From positions 1,450,501 through 1,514,500 of the forward strand of contig SEMN01000058.1 in NCBI GenBank assembly GCA_005408345.1: a stretch of DNA of 64,000 nucleotides. Reading direction: 5' to 3'. Both the position numbers and the translations under genes were made by a program. The stretch's first letter is position 1. Each line of letters begins with the position of its first letter. This stretch comes from Macquaria australasica (Eukaryota; Chordata; Actinopteri; Centrarchiformes; Percichthyidae). Below the pieces are notes generated by a model, which had not been told where the DNA came from, did not search any database, and saw only the letters and a list, made by a program, of their open reading frames with translations. Positions 24,451 to 34,811 of the stretch are shown here, one piece after another.

Positions 24451-25294
24451 TGGAAACAAATTTTGTCACACTGATTTTGGGTGTCGTGATTTGTGTAAAC
24501 TTAAGAATGACCTGTTGCTTTTATTGGCTCTACAAACAACAAAACACAAATTAATTAATTAATACATATACAGTTAATTAATAATTAATTAATTATTAAT
24601 ATTAATTGTTCATCCCACCCTCAGCAGTTGATTGACAAGCATGTGTCATCCTGAAATAAATACACCATGAAATAAAATTAAAGAGGCCTTTGCGGGAGAA
24701 CCCCCCCCCGGGATTGATTTAATTTAGTGAGAGATGTTTATATTTTTAATATCTTATTATTGCATTTGTGATTGTGATTATTTATTTCATTGTCTATTTT
24801 ATTAATATAATTATGAGCCATCTAGTCTTTGATATGTTGCCAAATCATGCAATTTCCCTGAAGTGCTCTTCTCGGAAATCACGCTGTGATGAAGCATAGT
24901 GCTGTGACTCAGCAGTCCACAATCTATTAATAAGAGCTTTTTGTTTCAGTTTGAAGACACTTCACTCCAAGACTCCAGAGCACATACTACAGGACATTCA
25001 GGTAAGGTAACATTTACAATCTCAATCATAAGGGACTTTTTATTCTATTCTAACATAAAGGTATTTCAACAGTTGACCCACAGCATGAATCTTGATGTTT
25101 GTCATTAATTTTAGATAGTGTAATAGCAGTATATGTGCTTCATATAATGTTGTGATGTATAATTCTGTCTCTTAGGCTTTAGATTTTTTATTATTTCATT
25201 ATGTTACATTCATTATCATATCCTGTATTCTGTGTATTCTGCTGCTATTAGGCTGTATAATGTCCCTAGTATACTGAGTAGATATTTCATATGC
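24451..25294. other. Intergenic, AT-rich
   Basis: It includes a palindromic TTAATTAA-type simple region (about 24548-24608) and a C run at 24702-24709. No gene is recognised. Confidence 0.6.
24548..24608. repeat. (TTAA)n-type low-complexity tract
   Basis: The tract is made of repeated TTAATTAATTAAT blocks and is self-complementary over most of its length. Confidence 0.85.
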
Positions 25295-25757
25295 TTAAAG
25301 GTTGGGTAGGCAGTATTTTTTTGGCGTCACTGGGCAAAAAATCCATAATAACCGTTCGGCATATTGTAAATTAAGTGGTCTGAGAGCAGACCTCTACTTC
25401 AGCCCCTCCTCTTGGTTCTGTTTTCAGGCTTCAGAAAATCTAGCCCGTGACAGGAGACTTTGGCCAATCACAGGTTATTTCACAGAGATGGTGCGTTTGT
25501 ATTGGCTGTTCTAAAAATGCAGATGCGCGTACACGTTCCTTCAGATGGTGAAAACCTGATTTAATGGCAGAAAATTCTGCCGAAAATCCTGAAACTTGAA
25601 ATAAATTTCCAATACCTCCTTTGCCCACAGCGGCGTATAGTACAAAACAACACATTCCGGCTCCACACGGAGCTTCGGGCTCATTATGTTCGATGCCATG
25701 GCGCTCGTATCAATGTGGCAAAGAGGCTTGTTGACAAACAGTGGGGAATAACTTACA
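25295..25757 (+). mobile_element. Second family D copy, truncated
   Basis: It begins TTAAAGGTTGGGTAGGCAG and follows 23698-24096 almost base for base: TTGGCGTCA(C/T)TGGGCAAAAA, GGTCTGAGAGCAGACCTC, CGGAGCTTCGGGCTCATTAT and AACAGTGGGGAATAACTT. It has an extra segment of about 60 bases around 25560-25640 that the first copy lacks. Homology stops at about 25755, just before the next TIR element, so its right half is missing. Confidence 0.8.
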
Positions 25758-25760
25758 TTT

Positions 25761-26100
25761 AAAGTCCAACTGAAATTAAATTGCATATTTTTTGTCTGCT
25801 ACAGCATAGATATCTACTCTGTAAATAACTTGTCCTGTGTTCTCCTTGAGAAAAAATCTGAAAACAAAAGGGAGAGATTTATTTTTTATATTTTTTGGTT
25901 TCATGATGGAGTCCCCTAGTTTTGCATTAAATCGACAGAATACCATGCTGAAAGTTATTTTTGGTACAGGTAGCAGACGGTCACACTGACTAACAGCCAG
26001 ACAGCAGCCTGCTACACAACACAAGACACATAGACGGACATAGACATAATTATTTTTCACTACAAAAAGGGATGACTAAATGTGATTTCAGTTGGACTTT
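25761..26100. mobile_element. MITE with perfect 16-bp TIRs
   Basis: A 340-base element. AAAGTCCAACTGAAAT at 25761-25776 is exactly inverted as ATTTCAGTTGGACTTT at 26085-26100. No ORF is convincing. It abuts the truncated family D copy, which suggests that its insertion, or a rearrangement at it, removed that copy's right end. Confidence 0.8.
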
Positions 26101-26477
26101 GAATCCAACTTTACCACACAATGTGCCATTCTGCTTTGCTCTTTGAACAAAGCTTTGGCTTTAAACGTTGATTTCCCCTGGGCAAAGATTTTGTCATTAC
26201 GGGCGGATGTTTGTTTTTATTCCCGCCATGTCCTATTAACAGTCAACACTGGTTTTCTTGAATTGAACTTTAGGTGCCAAAACTTAACCTGACCTTAAAC
26301 TGACTTTAACCATGGGGGCAGAAGAGTTGTTTGAATACTTATATGGGTCACTTAGCAGAAAGGCTCTGACAAACAAGCTATTTAAGTGTTAAAGTACAAA
26401 AATATGTTGTTTGATCAAATGTTGAAGGTTGTAGGGTCTTGGCTTGGCATATTATGTTTCTCAACTAGGTTGGAGAA

Positions 26478-26568
26478 ATGTCTTCAGATCTCATGGAGGT
26501 GGCTGCCCTGGGTCGACCATTCACCTTAGGGATGCTTTATCATGCTTTGCAACATAAACTGATCCCAG
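26478..26568 (+). pseudogene. SNTX-like exon 1
   Basis: The exon is 91 bases from the ATG to CAG|GTAAAT and ends in phase 1. It encodes the family's short conserved N-terminus (MSSDLMEVAALGRPF). An AG preceded by pyrimidines at 26467-26469 suggests that a 5'UTR exon lies further upstream. Confidence 0.85.
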
Positions 26569-27008
26569 GTAAATCTTTAGTTCAATTCTATTACATTGAA
26601 GAAATTATGAATGAAAGTATCTTGAATGGGAACTGTATTTTGTTTCATTTCATCTCATAGGCTAAAAATAGTAATTTAGGATGTACAGTTAGATATGGAA
26701 GTTTATTTTATTGCTTGCTTTACATCATATTTTATTGAAACATCTGTTGACAAAATTAACACTGATTCAACTGACACAACAATCATAATTTTACAAAGAC
26801 TATAAATACCAATATGTTTGGAATATCCACCTTATCCCTAGTCCCTTGCGTGAATTATGGGCACCACTTCAGGTTTTTTCTTCCACTGGACCGGTGTCTG
26901 CAAGAGTTAGCGATTTGCAACAGGCATCTTGGTTTTTTAAAAAATCTGTTTAACATGGATTTGTTGTTTTCACACTTTGTTTTAGTACAAATTAAACAAA
27001 TGACCAAT

Positions 27009-27080
27009 AGTGGTGTCGACCTTCTCATCTAACTCTCGGCAAGAAAGCGTATTTCCCAACTTGTCGAACTTTTTCTTGAA
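27009..27080 (-). repeat. TTAA foldback repeat (family A), reverse-arm fragment
   Basis: It contains CTTCTCATCTAACTCTCGGC, AAGAAAGCGTATTTCCCAA and a degenerate end, GAACTTTTTCTTGAAAC. Confidence 0.65.
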
Positions 27081-27921
27081 ACAGAATAATGTGATCATAT
27101 GTTCTTCTCTTAGCCTTCTACTAGTGAGGGATGGGAGGGCAACCTGACAAAGTGGCCTCGGATAGCTAACTACGTTAGCTTAGCGTTATCTAAGTGGTGT
27201 GGCGATGTGGGACTTTGAGGCTCTGACACGGCTCTGTGTCTGCTTTGAGATAGACAAGGTTCTGTTCCACAAGATCGACTTTATTACTGTGCAAGTGATA
27301 AGCCGATAAGCTGATTGTTCATCGCTTCACCGTTTGTTGCAATAGAATCAACAAAGCAGCTAAATGCTACTGAACGTTATCCAAGGCCACTTCTTGAAGT
27401 CATCCTCCCATCCCTCGCTAACAGAAGGCAGAGATATGATTACATTATCCTGTTTAAGGTCTGATGGTCTGTGTTCCCACGTCATTCATTTCCCCAAAAC
27501 CTCAAAGAACAAGGATGACACCTGTTGCATACCATCTTGCAGTCACCGGTTCAGTGAAAGGCATAACCGGAATTCGTGCCCATAATTCACACAAGGTATC
27601 GAGGGACGAGGAATAAGATGAAGACGTGTTTTAGTTTCATTCCAACCAAGCTCATTGTATGATCACAGATTTACGGGGTCCGAGAGAGCACAACGCACTG
27701 CAGTGTAAGAAAATGCAAGCAAATATTCAAAAGCACACAAAGAAGACATCTTCACCAATCAGATAACATAAAGCAGCATAAAGACACGTGCTGCAAATAT
27801 TGAAACAGTGCAAGTTTTACAGAGGACAACGAAATAAGTTACAACACAAAAGATGTTTCTGTGGGACACTAAAAGCTGATGAACGTGCCTGAAGTCAACT
27901 ATTTGTTACTGATGTTGGAAA

Positions 27922-28283
27922 TAACACTGCAACTAGCAATTAATTTTATTATTGATAAATCTGCTGATTCTTTTTTTGATTATTCAATCAATCGTTTGGT
28001 TTATGAAATGTAAAAAAACAAAAGTGAAAAAATGCCAATCACAACTTCACAGAGCCCAAAGTGACGTCTTGAAATGTCTTGTTTGATTGATATAAGAGAG
28101 GCAGAGAAGCTCAAACCTGAGAATGTGTAGCATTTTGTTTTCACTATTTTTGCTTGAAAAATGACTGAAACAATTAATCAATTATCAAAAGTTTATATTT
28201 AGACTTCAATTTAGATTTTTTTTACTATTCTTTTTCTGTCAATCGACTAATCGATTAATTGACTAATCGTTGCAGCTCTAGTT
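27922..28283 (-). repeat. GATTAATCGATTA repeat (family C), inverted copy
   Basis: It runs from ACTGCAACTAGCAATTA to TCGTTGCAGCTCTAG. It is the reverse complement in order of the copy at 11208-11515 and has TCAATCGACTAATCGATTA near its right end. Confidence 0.75.
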
Positions 28284-28606
28284 GGAAACTGAGCTAACAG
28301 TCCTTATTTTAGTTTTAAGATTGTGATTGCATTGGAGGTATTTGCTAAACACCTAGCCTTAGCCCATTATTAATTACTAGTGTGGACATCAGTTTTGGAA
28401 ACAGATTTGCTTGTGTTTTCCTTCATGCCACATATGTGCTGTCAAATTGGTGAACGTGTTTCTTTATTTTATTGTGGTTTATTTGTTTGCATGCATTTTC
28501 TAAAGCTCTCTCAGCCGTCGCACATGTTAGCTCTTTCTGTGACTTTATATTAAGAAAAAGATGTTCCTACTTTAAAAAAATGTCTGATATTTTCCATTCT
28601 CTGTAG

Positions 28607-30081
28607 GTGTCCGATTAATGGATGAAGCCACTCTAAAAGAGCACACAGCTGAGAGCTCTCAGCACAGCAGTACATTTAAAATTACTGCATCAGATTCCAT
28701 TGAAGACAAGTCTTTTCTGCTGGATGTTGATGCTTCTCTGAAGGCCAGTTTCCTGAGTGGACTGGTTGAAGTTGAAGGATCTGCCAAGTATGTAAATGAT
28801 AAGAAGAAATTCCACCATCAGAGCAGAGTGACACTTCAGTACAAAGCAACCACGACTTTCAAACAATTGTCAGTGACTCATCTTGGAACCATGGATACAC
28901 AACAAACAGATGTTATGGAGTCGGGCTTGGCAACACATGTGGTCATGGGTATCCTTTATGGAGCAAATGCTTTCTTTATATTTGACAGTGAGAAGTTAGC
29001 AGCATTCAGGACATCCAGGGCAGCATGGAAGCTGTGATAAAGAAGATTCCTGACTTTGATTTTGAGGGGAATGTTCATATCAAGCTTACTGACAAAGAAA
29101 AAGCCCTGACAGATACATTATCCTGCAAGTTCTACGGGGACTTCCTTCTTAAAAGCAATCCTGCTACATTTGAAAAGGCAGTGAAGACTTACATAAACCT
29201 TCCCAAGCTACTGGGAGAAAAGAGAGAGAACGCTGTTCCGCTGAAGGTCTGGCTGATGCCGTTGAAGTATTTGGATTCCAAACTTCCTCAGCCGATGATG
29301 GAGATCAGTGTTGGACTAGTAAGAAAGCTTCAGAATGCTCTGGAAGACTTACATCAGGTGGAAAAAAGATGCAATCATGTTCTGGAACACAAAATAGTGA
29401 GACAATTTCCAAAGATTCATGAAAAGGTGAGCAGTTTCCAGAAGCTCTGTATCTGTTACACAGCCACACTCCAACAGAACATCGCAAAGAAACTTCTCCT
29501 CGTCAATGCAGGAGAAGAAGAAGACAGCAAATTAGCAAAAATCTTTGAAGACAGAGACAAGTCACCATTTAGTCCTGAAAGATTAACCAAGTGGGTGGAA
29601 GATACAGAGAGAGAAATCAATGTCATCATGTCCTGTGCAGATATGATGGAGGAAACAAAGATCGTCTCAAATCAGTCAGGGTTGGACAGAGAGGCTCTTG
29701 CTCCAGGTGTAGTGCATGCTCTGTGCTTTGTTTTCACCTCACTGGAAACTACTGAAGCCTACCTTGAGGAATTGGCAGACTACATAGATTCACCTGAATT
29801 ACACGGTACTGTGGGTGTCACTCCACCTACACAAGACCACTGGTACTTCTCTGACGAAGTGGTAACCAACATGAAAGAAAAAGCCAAAGCTTTCAAAGAC
29901 CTTGCCAAAGCCCTGAAGAACGACAGAAGATTCCGGTTCCTTGTAGCAGCTATAGCCAACGAGAAATATGCAGGCGCGAACATCTGCCATTACAAGGAGG
30001 GCATTCTGATCACTGATGATTTTACAAAGCCCGACCTTCCTCCTGTGGAGACTATCGAAGACAAAAGTGCTCTAATTTGGT
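28607..30081 (+). pseudogene. SNTX-like exon 2 (MACPF, FAT, thioredoxin-like regions), frameshifted
   Basis: The exon is 1475 bases. The first part is open in one frame to a TGA at 29035-29037. The family similarity, however, moves to another frame from about 29004 and stays open to the donor at 30081. There is no room for an intron at the switch, so it is a net loss of one base or gain of two. Hydrophilic helices with heptad-like Leu spacing lie in the middle part, as expected for the FAT domain. Confidence 0.85.
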
Positions 30082-30468
30082 GTAAGTCATTTTTCCATGC
30101 TTTTTTTTTCATACTTTCAGTCAAATAATAATCGCCTTCAGAAACCTGATGGGCCATGCCTTTAAGCAGGTTCCATTTTGAACTTTAGATTAGAGACCAC
30201 AAATTACTGTGTAATTATTTAGTGTGTACAGGGTATCACTGAAATAATTCCCTAAATGCTAATTTGTTGCCTTCTTGTTGTCTTGTGCCTGTAAGTACCC
30301 AGTAAGAATTTCCTTTGTACCCTGAAGGAACAAAATGACACTGTAACTTGTGGCAATTCAGACAATATATTTTCAGAATTATCAAAAATTGTAACTTGTA
30401 ACCTAGCCAAATTCTGTGAATTGAGTATTAATAGTAATTTGTAACTTGTGTTTTGGTTTTTCCATCAG

Positions 30469-31046
30469 ATGCCTGTGTTCTCACCCTGGACCCAGACACA
30501 GCAAACAACCACCTCATTCTTACTGAGGGAAACAAGAAGGCGACCCATCACGCAGAATGTCAACCATATCCTGATCTCCCACAGAGATTTGATGGTTTTT
30601 CTCAGGTTTTGTGCAGAGAGGGGCTGACCCAGAGGTGTTACTGGGAGGTAGAGTGGAGTGTTGGCCATAGTGAAGATGTTGCTGTAGGTGTTAGCTACAT
30701 AGGAATCTTTAGGAAAGGAAACGGTGACTGGTGCAGGCTTGGATGGAATGATGTGTCCTGGTGTTTAGGCCACAGGTGGTCCCCGCCAAAAGCTACACTC
30801 TATGCAGAGCACAATAAGTAGTGCCAGTATCACCCTATTCCCTCTACTGGCTGCATCCAACTTGGAGTGTATCTGGACTGGCCTGGTGGCACTCTGTCTT
30901 ACTATGCAGTCTCATTTAACACACTGAAACACCTCCACACCTTCTACACCAAATTCACTGAGCCTGTTTACCCGGCCTTCATGATTTGGCGTGAAGGCAA
31001 CTACGTGTTCCTTCCTGCCCCTGCAAACATTGGGGTGTGGCTGTAA
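30469..31046 (+). pseudogene. SNTX-like exon 3 (PRY-SPRY), with in-frame TAG
   Basis: The exon begins after TTTTTCCATCAG and encodes the PRY block (LTLDPDTANNHL) and the SPRY block (CYWEVEW and GVSYIG). The frame is closed by TAG at 30819-30821 in the middle of SPRY. The same frame then stays open for 74 codons with clear SPRY similarity (LGVYLDW, TLSYYAVSF) before the TAA at 31044-31046. B30.2/PRY-SPRY domains bind proteins or glycans. Confidence 0.88.
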
Positions 31047-33363
31047 AATGACATGCTACATATGGTCTTCAGTAGGTTAAGTCTCTGTACCACGTGATTC
31101 AATTCAAGTTCAGTTCACAGCAATTCGATTACAAAGTGATTTTAGATCTGGACAGAACTCAAGTTTTAATTACCATACATTCTCTTGCAGTATAACCACA
31201 TTTACTATCATAGTAATATTCATCATGCTGCATTTATCATTAACACAGTATATATGATAAGTATATAAACGATATGCATACATACATTAACAGCTAATAA
31301 TTTCCAACAAGACTTGCATGAGGGGTATGTGTTTGGCATCAAGAACAACAGCTTGTTTTTCCTGAAACTATAGATGCTCGACAACATTTTCACTGACAAT
31401 ATTTCAACATGTAGCAAATTTAAACATAGTCACTGACATGCTGTTAAAACCCATTAAGACTATATGCATGCTATATCCAAAAACTCACTTTAAAACTACA
31501 TTTAGTCCAGTTTTAAAATCTTATATAGTCACTTAATCTCTAATATGATATAATATATAACTATGATAGGAATCTTCATCAGTGCAGCCGGTCACATCAT
31601 TATTATACTGTAGATTACAGATTTTTCTCTTTATTTCAACAGAGATCACCACAGTAAGGTACAGTAAAGGTTTCAGTGCAGGGGACCTGTTCTGACAATA
31701 TTCAAATTCTATTTATTTATTTGTTACTATAACAAATTTACAAATTTACATTTATAGTGTTTTGTGCAATGTCTTCCGTGTAAAGGCTTACGAAAACATG
31801 TCTTTAAACATGTACTCATCATCATCATTACTCCTCTCTCTGACACAGTAAAACACCTCAACATTGTCCTCTCTCTACCACACATAACTATACTATACTA
31901 ACATTATATTCTTCCACAGAGCAGAAGTGCAAACACATACTGAACCGCTTGTTAAGCCCCAGTCAGTGATTGTCTCAGCCTCTTGTTCGCCCTGAGTCTT
32001 TCAGACATGTGTTGGGTGCTTGGACCCCAGTGTACCTGCTTGCATGTCTGGTTTTATTATCTAGTATTATTACATAGGCAAATATTAGAAACCCTGGACA
32101 CATAAAAATAAACTACGTGCATGTTTACATACCACTAGAGGTAAGAGTGAAAACATGTTCCATTGTAATTTGGGTGAACTGAGCTTTTAAGGCAAGAGCT
32201 GTACAATATTACAGGTTACATACATAATGCATTGTCTGGCTCGATTGATGGATTTTGCTGGAAGTTATTTGTAAAATAAAATACACTGTGTCCATCTCAT
32301 TGTGGGCTAGTTATTTGCAACACAAGACATGTTCATTTTATGACAATGGCTGAAGCAGATCTTACTGTACATGATACAGTGACTAACTGAACTCATTGCG
32401 CTACGTTTGTTTACAATTTTCAGGCAGCCTTTTATTTTGAAACACTTCACTAGAGATCACATTCACTTTGCCTCCTGCCAAATTTAGGCCACACACACAC
32501 ACACATAAATGTCTAAGCAGAACAGAGTCAACGACCTGGGCGTTACTGCTGATTGCAATAATGACTGTATCGTTAAAAGTTGGAGAGAGACTAAGGTGAT
32601 AGAAAGGATGCATTGAAAAGCTGAGACGCTGTGCTTGCCAAAGACTGCTGACAGTGCACAGTCAAGTCCAAAAAGGTTCCACTCTGAGATATCTAATCAA
32701 ATGTAAAGAAAAAAAGGGTGAAAATGCACCACAGTAGCAGTGGGTTGGAGAATTGTTGGGTCTCCTATAAAGATTATCTCCTCATACTTCCACATGAAAC
32801 TGAACAATGGTATCACAAAAATAACGTGATCATTTCAAAAGAACACCACCACTTCCTTCTAATCTATTATAAACCAATTTAAATTCTACAATGAATGATT
32901 ACAGTTCATGTTTCCTCATCACTGAATTGTATGTGAAACTCATTAAAAACATCTGCAATCATAGTCCAGGTCCTATGTTGGTTACTGACCTTGAACTAAT
33001 GGTGAGTTTTCTGGAGCGCACCGACTGCTTACCAAGCCCTTTTCAGCTCCACGCTTGAAACTGATGGGAACTTGAAAACCGCAGATTTTTTATTTATTTA
33101 CTTATTTTTGCCCTGGCTGCTCACAAACACTAACCCTGCACAAAAACAACAACAACAACGACAAAAACAACAACAACAAAAACAAGAACTTTTGCTGCAT
33201 TGCACAGTCGCTTTTCAATTCCACACCATTTCACTTCAGCTTTAATTTTTCATGGTGTGCTGATATAAGGAGGAAAAAAACTAATGTTGCAAGTTAACCG
33301 TTGCTACATCATGTGAGAGTCTGAATCTTAAATTAATAATAACAAATAATATCAAAGTAAAAC
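31047..33363. other. Intergenic, downstream of the SNTX-like relic
   Basis: It is AT-rich, with (CA)5 at about 32489 and an (AAC)n tract at 33141-33186. No gene is recognised. Confidence 0.6.
33141..33186. repeat. (AAC)n-type microsatellite
   Basis: It consists of CAACAACAAC and AAAAACAAC units, imperfect. Confidence 0.9.
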
Positions 33364-33368
33364 AAGAG
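33364..33368. repeat. Left target-site duplication AAGAG
   Basis: Five bases directly before the left LTR, identical to 38520-38524. Confidence 0.93.
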
Positions 33369-33744
33369 TGTTATGTCTCGTCAAATGTGTTAAGGGTCAT
33401 GTCTGTCTTGTTTCTGTCTCCTGTCTGGCTTGTCTGTTTTATTTTGAAAAGTCTAACCTTTCCTTTCGTTTCAGGTTCCTTTACCTTCTGCCTTGTGTGT
33501 TTCCCGCCAGTGTGATTGTCTGCTCCATCCTAATTGTCTCCACCTGTTCCCCATTTCCTTTTGTGTATTTAGTCTCGGCGTCTCCCCTGTTTTGTTGCTA
33601 GTTCGTTGCCAATCCTGTATTGTGTCGAAAAGCTCTAGAAAAACCTTGTCAAGTGATCTCATTATTATAATTAAATTCCGTAAACTGTCTGTCTGCCTCC
33701 TGCGTCCTGCATTTGGGTCCTCTGCCTAGTCTGAATCGTTGTCA
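33369..33744 (+). repeat. Left LTR
   Basis: It starts TGTTATGTCTCG and ends CGTTGTCA. The inferred U3 ends with a TATTTA box at 33566-33571. The inferred transcript start (R) is near GCTAGTTCGTT at 33597. ATTAAA at 33670-33675 is a likely poly(A) signal. Confidence 0.95.
33566..33571 (+). promoter_or_regulatory. LTR TATA-like box
   Basis: TATTTA sits 31 bases upstream of 33597. An RNA start there would put the self-priming 11-mer at the very 5' end of the transcript. The duplicate is in the right LTR at 38341-38346. Confidence 0.55.
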
Positions 33745-33745
33745 G

Positions 33746-33756
33746 AACGAACTAGC
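33746..33756 (+). promoter_or_regulatory. Self-complementary primer-binding site
   Basis: AACGAACTAGC starts two bases after the left LTR. It is the exact reverse complement of GCTAGTTCGTT at 33597-33607. No TGG typical of tRNA primer sites follows the LTR. Confidence 0.75.
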
Positions 33757-33761
33757 CAGAT

Positions 33762-34811
33762 ATGGATCCAGCGGACATAACCACAGTCAGATCGGTTCTG
33801 TCCGTCCAGGAGTCTCGTGTTCAACAGCACGAGACCCAGCTGAACGCCATTAGCCACGGGATGATTGAACTCACCGAGCGACAGTCATCCGTCGCGAATC
33901 AGGTCGGCCTCCTGACTACTCAGCTGCAGCTCGTCTTGGGTCGTCTGGAGAGCCTTGTTTCGCCCCCGCTGGTACCACCACCGCCTGTTCTTCCATCGGC
34001 AACGCCATCACGACCAGAGGTTGCCCCACGCCCCGTCCGTCTAGCCCCGCCTGAAAAATTCTCAGGAGATTCGGGTGAGTGCCGGTCTTTCTTAGTCCAA
34101 TGTGAATTGCACTACAAAAACGATCCAGCTGCTTTTCACTCAGATTATTCGAAAGTGGCGTTCCTGATATCTCACCTGACCGGGCGGGCGGCGGCGTGGG
34201 CTACAGCGGAGTGGTCTCGTGGGTCCGCCATCTGCCAGGATATCGGGGAATTCGCACAGACTCTGTCCAGGATGTTCGATCATTCATCCCCGGCTCGAGA
34301 GGCTTCTCGAGCGCTGCTGCGATTGAGGCAGAGATCCGGGCGGGTTATCGATTACGCCATAGAGTTTCGCACCCTCGCTGCAGACAGCGGCTGGAATTCG
34401 CCGGCAATTAAAGATGCATTTATTAACGGTCTGAATGAAGAGATCAAGGACCAGTTAGCCCCCCACGGAGTTCCGGGGGAATTCGAGGATCTGGTAGACT
34501 TGGCCGTCCGCATTGACAACTGTCTCCAGGAGAGGGAGGCGGAGCGTCGGCGTTTCAACTGGAGGGCTTCCAGGACCCAGAGAACATCGCGGGAGGTGCA
34601 GGGGTTTCGCCAGTTCACGAGGTTCGCGGCTGCAGGCACGGGGGAGCGGACGCCGTTGACAGAGCAAGTGGAGCCCATGCAGCTGGGGCGCACTAAGTTG
34701 GACTCCGAGGAGCGGCAGCGTCGTTGGAAGGAAGGTGCCTGCTTCTATTGCGGACAGCCCGGGCACCGGGCGGGATCCTGTCCGTTAAAAGAGGAGGCTC
34801 ACCAGGGATGA
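33762..34811 (+). CDS. gag polyprotein of the gypsy element
   Basis: A 349-residue protein from the first ATG after the primer site (TAGCCAGATATGG). Residues 1-60 are predicted coiled-coil-like (QESRVQQHETQLNAI), followed by a Pro-rich linker. The central part has the Ty3/gypsy capsid pattern (FSGDSGECRSFL, then FDHSSP and an ALLRLRQ segment). A CCHC zinc knuckle, CFYCGQPGHRAGSC, is at residues 327-340. Gag builds the virus-like particle and packages RNA. The frame is intact to the TGA at 34809-34811 and overlaps the protease frame, which is at -1. This suggests expression of pol by -1 frameshifting (inference). Confidence 0.93.
   Translation: MDPADITTVRSVLSVQESRVQQHETQLNAISHGMIELTERQSSVANQVGLLTTQLQLVLGRLESLVSPPLVPPPPVLPSATPSRPEVAPRPVRLAPPEKFSGDSGECRSFLVQCELHYKNDPAAFHSDYSKVAFLISHLTGRAAAWATAEWSRGSAICQDIGEFAQTLSRMFDHSSPAREASRALLRLRQRSGRVIDYAIEFRTLAADSGWNSPAIKDAFINGLNEEIKDQLAPHGVPGEFEDLVDLAVRIDNCLQEREAERRRFNWRASRTQRTSREVQGFRQFTRFAAAGTGERTPLTEQVEPMQLGRTKLDSEERQRRWKEGACFYCGQPGHRAGSCPLKEEAHQG

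Larger units (their letters stand above)
26569..28606 (+). other. SNTX-like intron 1 with inserted repeats
   Basis: The intron is 2038 bases. It contains a family A reverse arm (about 27009-27080), a GC-richer stretch at about 27110-27700 with a weak THAP-like Cys pattern, and an inverted family C copy (27922-28283). Confidence 0.7.
26478..31046 (+). pseudogene. Stonustoxin/neoverrucotoxin-like (SNTX family) gene, disrupted
   Basis: The gene has three exons: 26478-26568, 28607-30081 and 30469-31046. The SNTX family has a MACPF pore-forming domain, a FAT four-helix domain, a thioredoxin-like domain and a C-terminal PRY-SPRY domain. Venomous fish use members as cytolytic subunits. Many non-venomous fish carry homologues of unknown, possibly immune, role. 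Exons 1 and 2 carry MACPF-like then FAT- and thioredoxin-like regions, and exon 3 is PRY-SPRY. All splice sites are canonical (CAG|GTAAAT, GTAG|GT, T|GTAAGT, CAG|AT) and phases join. Two lesions are seen. The frame shifts at about 28990-29003, and an in-frame TAG at 30819-30821 precedes another 74 sense codons ending at TAA 31044-31046. Both would prevent a full-length product. An assembly error or a segregating allele is the alternative. No partner subunit gene is in the window. Confidence 0.85.

Noticed and set aside
28984..29010. A tiny intron explaining the frame change in SNTX-like exon 2
   Set aside because: There is no room for a spliceable intron and no GT-AG pair at the switch.
30819..30821. 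TAG as a recoded or readthrough codon
   Set aside because: No recoding signal is visible, and the exon 2 frameshift independently argues for gene decay.
33471..33729. Short open frames in the LTRs (and their copies at 38246-38504)
   Set aside because: They are identical in both LTRs only because the LTRs are identical. There is no domain or coding signal.
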